Shown here one piece after another: positions 6,722 to 14,829 of a stretch of DNA of 14,868 bases. The notes beneath the pieces were generated by a model. It searched no databases and was not told where the DNA came from. It saw only the letters and a program-made list of their open reading frames with translations. Made by a program: the position numbers and the translations under genes. Numbering within the stretch: position 1 is the stretch's first letter; each line of letters opens with the position of its first letter. This DNA is from Fidelibacterota bacterium (GTDB lineage: Bacteria; Fidelibacterota; Marinisomatia; Marinisomatales; CAZVFT01): NCBI GenBank assembly GCA_014381485.1, contig JACNLN010000145.1:1-14868 (forward strand), given 5' to 3'.

Positions 6722-9163
6722 ATGAGAAACATATTTTTATTTCTAATTCTAACAGGATTAGTTTGGAGTCAAACCGGAAACCTATCTGGACTTGTTCGAG
6801 ATGCTTCTACGCACCAGCCTCTTATTGGGGTGAACGTCATCATCAACGGAACAGAACTGGGCGCCGCTACCGATATGGAGGGATATTTTAAAATAGACAA
6901 TGTTCCCGTGGGTAGTTACGATATTCATTTAACCATGATTGGTTACGAAGCCGTGTCCCGGGCCAATGTTCATATCGTGCCGCAGCGGAACACAGTTGTA
7001 AATTTTGATCTGCATCCACAGGTTCTCCAGGGAAAAGGCGTTGAAGTGACGGCAACATTCTTTGAAAAAACCAGGGATGCCATTACTAGCAGCCGGACGG
7101 TTGACATTGAAGAAATTCGGTCTGATCCTGTGGGCGCAATTGATATTATGTCCATGATGCAGAGTTTGCCATCGGTTATTTCCGGGGCGGATCAAACGAA
7201 TGAAATAATCGTTCGTGGTGGTTCTCCCGGAGAAAATTTATTCGTTATGGATCATATTGAAATCCCTTATCCGAATCATTTCCCTGAACAAGGGAAAGGT
7301 GGCGGACCTATTACTATGATAGATACAGATTTTATCGAACGTGTGGATTTCTATGCCGGTTCCTTTCCTGCACGGTACGGAGACAAATTATCTTCAGTAA
7401 TGGATGTAACCCTGCGGGAAGGAAATCGTGACCAGCATTTATCGGAATTCAATTTAAATATGGCGGGATTTGGATTCAATTTTGAAGGACCGTTTTCTCA
7501 AAAAGGGTCTTATCTATTTTCTCTTAAGCGGTCATTTTTGGACTTTGTTATTCAGCAGTCTGGGCTCATGGCAATTCCAAAATATTGGACAAGCCAGGGG
7601 AAAATATCTTATCATATTTCCCCCACACAAAAAATATTTCTTAATGTCATTGGTGGCATTGATGAAATAAATATTGAAGGTGAAGAAGACCCCCAACTCC
7701 GGGGAGCTGAAAACGTGGATTTTCATTCTAATCAACTGACAATCGGACTAACATATAAAAACCTGTTTTCGAAAAAAGGCTATGGAATTATTTCTTTTAG
7801 CGGAAGCCGTGTTGGATTGAATACAGATGTTTATCGTAATCTGCCTGATGGTGAAAAAGACCAATACTACGGACAAGATGATTTAGAATGGGAAACCACA
7901 TTTAAAGGAGATTGGGTTTATCGTGTCAGTCCAAAAATTGAAAACAGTTTTGGATTTAACATCAAGTTCCTTAATCTGGACTATGATAATTGGTGGGAAG
8001 GTGAGCCGCGGAAAATCTACGGCTATTCATTATCTGCAAACGACCCTACCATGCCCATCTCCGCTGAAGATTTTTGGGCGAATTATTTCGGACATGATTC
8101 ATTACGATTTGAGGCCATTGCCACTATTGGGAGTTATGATACAATTGTAACTAAATCCGCTTTGGACTACGTAAAAGGTGGCATATTTGGACAAATAAAT
8201 TTCAAGCCTAATCCCAAATTGGAAGTAACTTCAGGTCTGCGATATGAAAGAGTAAGTTATACCGGAGAAGGAAATGTTTCTCCCCGCTTAGGTATTTCTT
8301 ATCAGATAAAACCGACCTTGAAAGTCAATTTTGCCGGGGGACGGTATTTTCAACCACCCTTTAATATTCACTTAAATTCACCTCGTGGAAATACAGATGA
8401 ACTGAAAAATTATTTTGCTGATCAATTGGTGGTGGGTTTAGAATATTTTTTAAGTGCCGATACAAGAACTACTTTTGAAGTGTATTCGAAAAAGTATGAA
8501 GATATGGTTGGCTTTGACATTTTGCAGGATAGCGAAGGTCGGGATAGTTTGGATTATCATCATTTGGTCAATTTGGGTGAGGGTAAATCGCAAGGAATTG
8601 AGTTTTTCATACAGAAGAAATATACCAACAATTGGTATGGTTCTTTTGCATGGTCCCATTCTGTGTCCGAAGGGGTCGATCCAAGAAATGGTGAAAAATA
8701 CTCATGGGATTATGATTACGGTGATGTAGTTACATTAGTGGGCGGACATAAAATCAGGTTTATTGAGTATGATTGGTATCGCAAATATAAAGAAACGATT
8801 TTTGCAAAAGCCACATCCTGGCTGCCTATTGCACCGGCAGATGAGTATGAAATAGGAATCAAATTTCGTTATATGGGTGGGCGTCCCTATACTCCAAAAA
8901 CATATGATCACAATATCAGGGAATGGTATGTGAATTCAACCGATGCGTGGAATACCTCTCGTTATGACAATTATATACGATTCGACATTTTGCTTCAGCA
9001 GCGCTTTAACTTCAATAAGATGAACCTGGTGGTATTTTGGGATATTATGAATGTGTTTAATAGAGATAATCCTTGGGAAACGGTTTATTTAAAAAATGGC
9101 TCAACAGAAATGGCATGGCAGTTTAAAACATTTCCTGTGGGAGGAATCATTCTGGAATTCTAA
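6722..9163 (+). CDS. TonB-dependent outer-membrane receptor with carboxypeptidase-regulatory-like domain (copy 1)
   Basis: This 813-residue receptor should import a substrate across the outer membrane using TonB energy. Residues 1-16 or 17 are a signal peptide (hydrophobic, ending V-W-S-Q). Residues about 18-105 form the Ig-like CarboxypepD_reg domain (GLVRDASTHQPLIGVNV, DMEGYFKIDNVPVGSYDI). The plug spans about 110-235, with the DP...MQSLPSV block, the NEIIVRGG motif at 160-167 and DKLSSVMDVTLREG at 221-234. The rest is a long strand-rich barrel ending in Phe, the usual BAM recognition end. AGGAGG lies eight bases before the ATG. The gene follows the lipoprotein by 12 bases and is followed by a paralogue, so it belongs to the padR-led unit. 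I see no SusD-type partner, so glycan uptake is not implied. No clear TonB box was recognised. The substrate is unknown. Confidence 0.9.
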   Translation: MRNIFLFLILTGLVWSQTGNLSGLVRDASTHQPLIGVNVIINGTELGAATDMEGYFKIDNVPVGSYDIHLTMIGYEAVSRANVHIVPQRNTVVNFDLHPQVLQGKGVEVTATFFEKTRDAITSSRTVDIEEIRSDPVGAIDIMSMMQSLPSVISGADQTNEIIVRGGSPGENLFVMDHIEIPYPNHFPEQGKGGGPITMIDTDFIERVDFYAGSFPARYGDKLSSVMDVTLREGNRDQHLSEFNLNMAGFGFNFEGPFSQKGSYLFSLKRSFLDFVIQQSGLMAIPKYWTSQGKISYHISPTQKIFLNVIGGIDEINIEGEEDPQLRGAENVDFHSNQLTIGLTYKNLFSKKGYGIISFSGSRVGLNTDVYRNLPDGEKDQYYGQDDLEWETTFKGDWVYRVSPKIENSFGFNIKFLNLDYDNWWEGEPRKIYGYSLSANDPTMPISAEDFWANYFGHDSLRFEAIATIGSYDTIVTKSALDYVKGGIFGQINFKPNPKLEVTSGLRYERVSYTGEGNVSPRLGISYQIKPTLKVNFAGGRYFQPPFNIHLNSPRGNTDELKNYFADQLVVGLEYFLSADTRTTFEVYSKKYEDMVGFDILQDSEGRDSLDYHHLVNLGEGKSQGIEFFIQKKYTNNWYGSFAWSHSVSEGVDPRNGEKYSWDYDYGDVVTLVGGHKIRFIEYDWYRKYKETIFAKATSWLPIAPADEYEIGIKFRYMGGRPYTPKTYDHNIREWYVNSTDAWNTSRYDNYIRFDILLQQRFNFNKMNLVVFWDIMNVFNRDNPWETVYLKNGSTEMAWQFKTFPVGGIILEF

Positions 9164-9188
9164 GGGGCGGTTTATTGAGATGATAAAC

Positions 9189-11654
9189 ATGAGAAAAATA
9201 TTTTTATTTCTAACTCTGACCGGTTTTGTCTGGGGTCAAACAGGGAAGATAAACGGTATTGTCCGGGATGGGACTACTCAACAGCCATTGATCGGAGCAA
9301 ATGTGCTGGTTGTGGATACTGAGTTAGGAGACGCCACGGATGAAGTAGGGAGGTTCGCTATTGAAGACATCCCTGTGGGCACTCACCACCTTATGGTGAG
9401 CATAATTGGTTATGAGAAACGGATGTATCTCAACCTTCCAGTCACGTCAGCCCGTCCAATTGATCTTGTCGTTGAACTGAAGGTTGACGTTCTTGCTGGG
9501 GAGGAGATCGAGGTCACCGGTAAAGCGTTCACCCGATCATCATCTTCAGTAGTAAGCACAATGCACGTGGACAATGCCGAGATTCGTAGTGATCCCGGCG
9601 GGGCTTACGACATTCAGCGGGTGGTTCAGTCGTTGCCTTCTGTGACTACTGCTACCGACCAGGAGAATGAAATCATTGCTCGAGGTGGAATGCTGGGGGA
9701 AAATCTATTCCTGCTGGATGACATTGAAATTCCCAATCCCAATCACTTTGGCTTTGAAGGTGCCGGTGGTGGGCCCATCAATATGATCAATCCGCTCTTT
9801 GTACGGGAGATTGAGTTTACCCCGGGAGCTTTTTCTGCCTGCTATGGCGACAAAGCCAGCAGCGTGATGGATATCAGATTAAGGAATGGCTCGCGAATCG
9901 GTTTCGAAGCCGATTTTGATCTATCTATGGCTGGTGCCGGTATTAACTTAGAGGGACCGATTGCCGGTGGACAGGGGTCATTCATGGCCAGCACTAGCTG
10001 GAGCTACCTGGACATGATTGTGGAGAGTTTCGGAATGACTGCGGTTCCCCACTACAACAATCATCAACTGAAAATTGTGTATGATCTGACCCCCAACAAC
10101 CGGCTGATATTTAATGGACTAATGGGTTTTGATAACATTCGGATTAAAACCGAAAGTGAAGTGGTCAGTCGGGGAGCTGAAAGTGTGGATGCTGACGGCA
10201 GCACCTATGCTGCAGGATTAAGCCTGCGTACACTGGCTGGGAAATATGGCTATGGACTGACCACATTTTCCCGGGTGAATAAGTGGACTTATCATTGGGT
10301 GTATCATTACGGTAATCGAGATGATGTTTGGTTTACGCGTGATGATTATATTACCGAAAGTACCTTGAAAACGAACTGGGTGTTACAATCTTCCTTGGGC
10401 CATTTTACCATAGGGGGTTCAGTCAAACGTGTTGAGGTAGATTATAATGAATGGGCTCGATCAGATACAACATTCCTTTATGACACCTCCGATTCGGTCT
10501 GGACTGGTGAAGAATGGTTGGTGGATGAACCGGATCCTATTGATACCATCTACATCCGACCAACATTCGAATTTATTACTCGGGAGAGTGAATGGAAGTT
10601 AGCCGGATACCTGCAGTGGAAGGTAAAATTATTACATAGAGGTCAACTTACTGTTGGTATACGGACTGACTATTTTACCGCTACCGAAGAACTTGTCTTT
10701 TCACCTCGCCTGAATCTCCAATTTTCCTTAGGGCCTTTCACAACAGCTCATCTTGCCTATGGTAAACATTACCAGTATCCAGGGTATTATCTGGTTTTTC
10801 GGGATCCGGAAGGGAAAAATAAAAATTTAAAGGCTAAGTATACAGATCAGTATGTGGCTGGTATCGAACATTTCTTTGATACTGATTTCCGTGGTTCTAT
10901 AGAGGGCTTTTACAAAACTTATGATAATATACCCACGCACTACTACTGGACGAATCCAAAGCCCCAGGAGGAATATCCTGTGCTTTTGGAACATACAACC
11001 CACTGGTTGAACGAGGGTCAGGGTAAAAGTTACGGGTTAGAGTTTTTCCTACAGAAGAAGTTGACCCGCAACTGGCATATCCTGTTCAGTTATGCCTGGA
11101 GTCACGCTCAGGCGAAGGATGTCAGGATGCTGTTCACCGGAAGTGATTCACCTCATGATCCTGAGCAGAAAGGGGATTGGTATGATTGGGACTATGACAT
11201 CCGGCATCAGCTCACTTTGGTTGGGGGTTGGAAGGAAAAATTCCACAAGCGAAACTGGTATCGGGATTTGAAGCAAAACCTCTGGTATCAAATATTTTCA
11301 ATGGTCATGGGAGTGATTAATCCCCTGGCGGATGAAGTTGAGGCAAATTTTCGTTTTGGTTATAACAGTGGTAGACCCTACACGGCAAGAGATTACGTTC
11401 CGGAACACCGTGACTGGGATATTCCCGATGATGCCGATTGGAACAGTCTCCGTTTCCCGGAATACCATCGGCTGGATTTTCTGTATTTAAGACGGTATAT
11501 TTTTAAGAATGTAAATCTGGTTACTTATATCGATATCATGAATATTTATGACCGCAACAATATCTGGGATTACGCCTACAGTGAGGAAGGGACGAAGAGC
11601 GAGGTGTGGCAGTTCAAGACGATGCCGGTAGGAGGATTTACGTTAGAATTTTAA
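9189..11654 (+). CDS. TonB-dependent outer-membrane receptor with carboxypeptidase-regulatory-like domain (copy 2)
   Basis: This 821-residue paralogue of the preceding receptor has the same order: signal peptide (ending V-W-G-Q), CarboxypepD_reg domain (GIVRDGTTQQPLIGANV), plug and barrel ending in Phe. The open frame extends upstream to 9096 inside copy 1, but the ATG at 9189 is preferred. From there the signal peptides align residue for residue, and the plug RGG falls at 165-167, exactly as in copy 1. An ATG at 9180, with AAGGGG 12 bases upstream, is the alternative and would add three residues. The plug has an Ala where copy 1 has Val before RGG, and SACYGDKASS where copy 1 has PARYGDKLSS. 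Barrel loops differ in length and sequence, suggesting a different or broader substrate. It starts 25 bases after copy 1 and is probably the last gene of the unit. A pyrimidine-rich stretch follows. Confidence 0.9.
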   Translation: MRKIFLFLTLTGFVWGQTGKINGIVRDGTTQQPLIGANVLVVDTELGDATDEVGRFAIEDIPVGTHHLMVSIIGYEKRMYLNLPVTSARPIDLVVELKVDVLAGEEIEVTGKAFTRSSSSVVSTMHVDNAEIRSDPGGAYDIQRVVQSLPSVTTATDQENEIIARGGMLGENLFLLDDIEIPNPNHFGFEGAGGGPINMINPLFVREIEFTPGAFSACYGDKASSVMDIRLRNGSRIGFEADFDLSMAGAGINLEGPIAGGQGSFMASTSWSYLDMIVESFGMTAVPHYNNHQLKIVYDLTPNNRLIFNGLMGFDNIRIKTESEVVSRGAESVDADGSTYAAGLSLRTLAGKYGYGLTTFSRVNKWTYHWVYHYGNRDDVWFTRDDYITESTLKTNWVLQSSLGHFTIGGSVKRVEVDYNEWARSDTTFLYDTSDSVWTGEEWLVDEPDPIDTIYIRPTFEFITRESEWKLAGYLQWKVKLLHRGQLTVGIRTDYFTATEELVFSPRLNLQFSLGPFTTAHLAYGKHYQYPGYYLVFRDPEGKNKNLKAKYTDQYVAGIEHFFDTDFRGSIEGFYKTYDNIPTHYYWTNPKPQEEYPVLLEHTTHWLNEGQGKSYGLEFFLQKKLTRNWHILFSYAWSHAQAKDVRMLFTGSDSPHDPEQKGDWYDWDYDIRHQLTLVGGWKEKFHKRNWYRDLKQNLWYQIFSMVMGVINPLADEVEANFRFGYNSGRPYTARDYVPEHRDWDIPDDADWNSLRFPEYHRLDFLYLRRYIFKNVNLVTYIDIMNIYDRNNIWDYAYSEEGTKSEVWQFKTMPVGGFTLEF

Positions 11655-11738
11655 TTTTCCCCTCCTTTCTTAATTCTTTATTTTACATTCTTCCTTCATT
11701 TTTGAGTAATACCATAGAAGTAATTTCGCCCTTGTAAA

Positions 11739-11756
11739 TGGATAGCTGAATATCCA
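11739..11756. promoter_or_regulatory. Dyad in the leader of the membrane-protein gene
   Basis: TGGATA (11739-11744) and TATCCA (11751-11756) form a perfect 6-bp inverted repeat with a 6-base spacer, 30 bases before the ATG at 11787. No T-run follows, so it does not look like a terminator. It could be an operator or a leader hairpin, or chance. Confidence 0.25.
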
Positions 11757-11776
11757 AATTATTATTACATAAGTAT

Positions 11777-11780
11777 GGAG
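11777..11780 (+). promoter_or_regulatory. Ribosome binding site favouring the second ATG of the membrane protein
   Basis: GGAG sits six bases before the ATG at 11787, whereas the first ATG (11775) has no ribosome site before it and overlaps this GGAG. This favours the start at 11787. Confidence 0.55.
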
Positions 11781-11786
11781 AAAAAA

Positions 11787-12419
11787 ATGATATACGAACC
11801 AATGACGTTTATAACCGACATCGTTTTATCGGGATTAGCCATCTATTTTGGAACACAGATGATAGGACTTTACTGGCAGAAGTTTCAGTTGGTTCATATT
11901 CATTTTGGGTGGTCGTTTTATATATTAGCGATCGGTGCTTTTCTCGGTGGGATATCTCACGGTTTTGGACCCTATTTTTCCCCCTTCTGGAAAGATCTCA
12001 TCTGGAAACTAACTATGTGGTCAATTGGAGTCTCAACCCTGTTTATGCTCCTGGCAACTTTTGATGTTATTATGCCATTCCGGACATATGAGATATTGCG
12101 GTGGATCCCCATCGCCTTACTTGTGATTTATATTATTGTAACGTGGAGACACAGCGAATTTATAAACGTCATCAGATTTTACGTTCCATCTATGGTATTC
12201 GTTTTTGTTGTGATGTCATACCTCTTTTTTTCAAATATGTTCGTTAGTGCAGGATTTATATCTCTGGGTATATTAATCTCTTTTTTAGGTGCTGCTGTTC
12301 AAGTCAGCGGTTTTTCTCTTCATACACACTTCAATCAAAATGATTTATACCATGTAATCCAGATGGGTGGTTTATGGTTAATGTACTGGGGAGTAAAAGG
12401 ATTATCTGATTTTACTTAA
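11787..12419 (+). CDS. Seven-helix integral membrane protein, possibly CREST/DUF6962-like
   Basis: This 210-residue protein has about seven hydrophobic segments, near residues 8-27, 41-60, 70-91, 102-120, 129-148, 153-175 and 189-205. It has no cleavable signal. Possible functional residues are S57-H58 at the end of the second helix and a C-terminal block H179, H181, N183, N185, D186 and H189 (HFNQNDLYHVIQ) leading into the last helix. Seven helices with a Ser/His pair in helix 2 and an N-D-x-Y-H block before the final helix recall the CREST group of membrane hydrolases (alkaline ceramidase, PgaP-like and similar) and the DUF6962 family. That is an analogy by eye, not a match. The start at 11787 is preferred because of GGAG six bases upstream; ATG 11775 would add four residues. 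It stands alone between the receptor operon and the tig gene. Confidence 0.75.
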   Translation: MIYEPMTFITDIVLSGLAIYFGTQMIGLYWQKFQLVHIHFGWSFYILAIGAFLGGISHGFGPYFSPFWKDLIWKLTMWSIGVSTLFMLLATFDVIMPFRTYEILRWIPIALLVIYIIVTWRHSEFINVIRFYVPSMVFVFVVMSYLFFSNMFVSAGFISLGILISFLGAAVQVSGFSLHTHFNQNDLYHVIQMGGLWLMYWGVKGLSDFT

Positions 12420-12431
12420 CCTGAATAAATC

Positions 12432-12573
12432 GCCACAAAAGGCACAAAAACCGCAAAGAGCTATTATATCAAGGTTTAGTTGGAAAAGATGCATCATTAT
12501 TTGAAAAATTATTCATGTCATAAGACCTAATAAATGCTTGATATTTCTTGTGTTCTTTGCGCTTTTTGGTGGC
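12432..12573. repeat. MITE-like imperfect inverted repeat
   Basis: The left arm (about 12432-12473) starts GCCACAAAAGGCACAAAAAC, continues with CGCAAAGAG and ends ATATCAAG. The right arm (about 12537-12573), read on the opposite strand, starts GCCACCAAAAAGCGCAAAG and ends AAATATCAAG. The arms enclose about 63 bases with no plausible gene. GCCAC-AAAGGCAC-AAAG ends of this kind are familiar in FCB genomes, often at the edges of small mobile or decayed cassettes such as those with GxxxExxY genes. It may be a non-autonomous element or the scar of a lost cassette. No target duplication could be identified by eye. Confidence 0.6.
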
Positions 12574-12584
12574 TGATGTCGGAG

Positions 12585-12620
12585 CCCCGATCTATCGGGG
12601 GAGATCCCGATTTTTCGTGG
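12585..12620. repeat. GC-rich REP-like palindrome pair
   Basis: CCCCGA (12585-12590) and TCGGGG (12595-12600) form a perfect 6-bp hairpin with loop TCTA. A degenerate copy follows: CCCGA (12606-12610), loop TTTT, TCG-T-GG (12615-12620). Its GC content stands out against AT-rich surroundings. It abuts the inverted repeat and lies 102 bases before tig. The rest of 12420-12721 shows no gene and no clear promoter. It could end transcription of the membrane-protein gene, but no good T-run follows the stronger hairpin. Confidence 0.5.
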
Positions 12621-12721
12621 AATTAATAAGGTTAATTTGTTAATCTTTTCTTCGTAAGTGATTCCTTTCTTTTTGTGGAGAAAAAAATAATTGGTAAATT
12701 TCATTTCAAAGTTGGTCAAAT

Positions 12722-14002
12722 ATGGACACAAATATTACAGAGAAGAACAGTTATACAAGGGAGATAAAAGTTACGGTTCCCTGGGTGGAACTGGAACCTT
12801 CCTTTGAGCGGTTTGTCAATCAGTTTCGGAAATCTATTAAACTCCCTGGATTTCGTAAGGGTAAAATCCCGAGAAAAATGCTGTTCCAGCGGTTTAAGCC
12901 CTCTATGGAGGCGGAATTTGCCCAAGATGCGCTGGAGGAATTTTTTATAAAAGCACTGGATGATAAAAACATCACGCCCATTAACCAGGCGAGCATTCAA
13001 AATCTTGATTTTCATTATGATAGTCCACTGACTTTTTCTGCAGAATTTGAGGTTGAACCAGAAGTTGAATTACCCAACTATAAGAAAAAATTTAAGATAA
13101 AAAGAGATATCTATATTCCTGATGAAGAGGATATAGATATTTATATCAGAGAACTCCAACAACAATCAGCTGAACTCAGAACAGTGGACTCTGGTTCCAG
13201 GGATGGACATCTTTTGCTGGTTGATCTACAGGAGTTAGACCAGACAGGCGTCCCGATTATTGGAAATCGAGTTAAAGACCGCTACATTAAGGTAGGTGAA
13301 GGGATGTTTGGAGGTGAAAATTTAGACAGACTAACCGGATTGAAAGCAGGTGAATCTACTACGATTCATATAGAGTCAAAAGGAGCGCCAGATAAAACCC
13401 CTTATAAAGTGGATGTAAAAAATGTTCAGGAAGAGTTACTTCCAGAAGTCAATGAGGAATTTATTAGGGAAAATGATCCTGATGCATCCAATCTTTCAGA
13501 ATTCCGAAAGAACATTCTTTCAATAATTCAAACAAAATTGGATGCTGATGCAAAGGGGAAGTTTGAGGAAAATCTGATTGATCATTTTATCCAGAATACT
13601 ACACTGGAAGTACCACCTTCAATGGTGGAAAACTACCTGGATGATTTGGTTGAAAATGCGAATAAACAACAATGGGAAAATTTTGATGAAAAAGAGTATC
13701 GCGATCGCATTAAGCCTTCAACGATTCGGAATATGAAATGGTATCTCATTCGAAAAGCACTCATTTCTTCTACCGAGCTAAATATATCTGAAGAGGAAGT
13801 TACCGCTAAGGTGAGTGATTTAGTTCAGGGGGTATCAGAAAATAAAAGAGAATTGGAGCGGTTCTATAAAAAACCCAGTAATAGAAAACGCCTTCAGGAA
13901 AATCTTTTAGATGATAAACTGATGGATTATCTTACTGAATTTGTGAAGGAACAAAAAAATAAAATCTATACAAAAGATATTAGAAAGTTACAACAGGGTT
14001 AA
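12722..14002 (+). CDS. tig: Trigger factor, ribosome-associated chaperone
   Basis: This 426-residue protein binds the ribosome exit tunnel and shields nascent chains. The N-terminal ribosome-binding domain carries the signature GFRKGKIP at 43-50, the same positions as in E. coli. The central segment (about 155-245) is at the place of the FKBP-type prolyl isomerase domain, but it diverges. Where the family has an I-P-G-F-E-type loop, this one reads VGEGMFGGENLDRL (191-204), followed by a conserved LKAGE. Isomerase activity is therefore doubtful. The C-terminal chaperone arms follow, helical and charged (about 247-426), with the usual EVPPSMVENYLDDL. Length is normal. No good ribosome site precedes the ATG and no other start fits. 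It is followed by clpP after 57 bases, the common tig-clpP order. Confidence 0.93.
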   Translation: MDTNITEKNSYTREIKVTVPWVELEPSFERFVNQFRKSIKLPGFRKGKIPRKMLFQRFKPSMEAEFAQDALEEFFIKALDDKNITPINQASIQNLDFHYDSPLTFSAEFEVEPEVELPNYKKKFKIKRDIYIPDEEDIDIYIRELQQQSAELRTVDSGSRDGHLLLVDLQELDQTGVPIIGNRVKDRYIKVGEGMFGGENLDRLTGLKAGESTTIHIESKGAPDKTPYKVDVKNVQEELLPEVNEEFIRENDPDASNLSEFRKNILSIIQTKLDADAKGKFEENLIDHFIQNTTLEVPPSMVENYLDDLVENANKQQWENFDEKEYRDRIKPSTIRNMKWYLIRKALISSTELNISEEEVTAKVSDLVQGVSENKRELERFYKKPSNRKRLQENLLDDKLMDYLTEFVKEQKNKIYTKDIRKLQQG

Positions 14003-14047
14003 GCTCAATAATCGAAATAATCAGTTTATGTGAAAAGTTATTTTAAT

Positions 14048-14052
14048 AAGGA
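14048..14052 (+). promoter_or_regulatory. Ribosome binding site fixing the clpP start
   Basis: AAGGA lies seven bases before the ATG at 14060. The frame is open back to a GTG at 14030, but that start has no such site and would add ten residues outside the usual ClpP N-terminus. Confidence 0.6.
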
Positions 14053-14059
14053 TAGGAAA

Positions 14060-14653
14060 ATGAGTAATAAATCACAAATTATTCCCATTGTAATTGAACA
14101 GACTGGTAGGATGGAGAGGGCATATGATATATATTCCCGCCTTTTAAAAGAACGTATTGTCTTTTTAGGAATGCCCATAGATGATCAAGTGGCCAGTTTG
14201 GTTATTGCCCAGCTTCTTTTTTTAGAAGCAGAGAATCCAAAGAAAGATATCTCCCTTTATATCAATACACCTGGCGGATCAGTTACAGCTGGATTGGGTG
14301 TCTTAGATACAATAAATTATGTCAAACCTGATATAACAACCATCTGTATGGGGCAGGCGTCCAGCTTGGGAGCAGTTTTACTTGGGGCGGGAGCAAAAGG
14401 GAAACGATCAGCACTCCCAAATTCAAGAATTATGATTCACCAGCCTTGGGGGGGTGCGGAAGGATCCGCTAGTGATATTCAAGTAAAGGCAAAAGAAATA
14501 CAAGCTCTTAAAAATCGAATTAATAAAATCCTATCTGAACAAACAGGTCAGTCTTTGAAAAAAATTGAGAAAGATACAGATCGAGATTTCTATATGACAG
14601 CTGAGAACGCAAAAGAGTACGGATTGATTGACAATGTTCTTGTTCACAGATGA
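14060..14653 (+). CDS. clpP: ATP-dependent Clp protease proteolytic subunit
   Basis: This 197-residue serine peptidase forms the tetradecameric barrel that degrades proteins fed by ClpX or ClpA-type ATPases in the cytosol. The catalytic triad is visible: Ser102 in GQASSLGA (98-105), His127 in IMIHQP (124-129) and Asp176 in DTDRDFYM (172-179). The oxyanion-region [10 protein letters not shown] lies at 69-78. The N-terminus ([26 protein letters not shown]) is typical and has no long propeptide. The start at 14060 is chosen for AAGGA seven bases upstream and for length. It lies 57 bases downstream of tig and is probably co-transcribed with it. In many genomes clpX comes next; the 215 bases left here contain no clpX start. 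Confidence 0.96.
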   Translation: MSNKSQIIPIVIEQTGRMERAYDIYSRLLKERIVFLGMPIDDQVASLVIAQLLFLEAENPKKDISLYINTPGGSVTAGLGVLDTINYVKPDITTICMGQASSLGAVLLGAGAKGKRSALPNSRIMIHQPWGGAEGSASDIQVKAKEIQALKNRINKILSEQTGQSLKKIEKDTDRDFYMTAENAKEYGLIDNVLVHR

Positions 14654-14788
14654 GTTATTAAACTGACAATGGTTAATCGTAATAAATATGGTCGGATTTT
14701 AAATGAAAATTGTTTGGTTTCATGAAGGAATGTCGATAATTATTTAAAACGTAAATATTTAATAGAACGTGAGTTAGCGAACAATTAC

Positions 14789-14829
14789 CCCGACAAGTCC
14801 CCGATTCCACCGGGACAGGCGGGACAGGC
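14789..14829. repeat. GC-rich REP-like repeat with tandem 9-mer
   Basis: GTCCC (14797-14801) and GGGAC (14812-14816) form a short dyad containing CCCCGAT, a word shared with the hairpin at 12585-12600. GGGACAGGC is repeated exactly in tandem at 14812-14820 and 14821-14829. The block is a GC island in AT-rich DNA after clpP. No gene was seen in 14654-14868. Confidence 0.45.

Noticed and set aside
9096..9188. Upstream start for the second receptor inside copy 1
   Set aside because: It would put a charged tail before the signal peptide; the ATG at 9189 aligns the protein exactly with its paralogue.
12513..12731. 72-residue open frame on the minus strand
   Set aside because: It is translated from the inverted repeat and palindromes and has no supporting start signal.
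14030..14059. GTG start for clpP at 14030
   Set aside because: No ribosome site there; AAGGA seven bases before ATG 14060 and usual ClpP length favour the later start.
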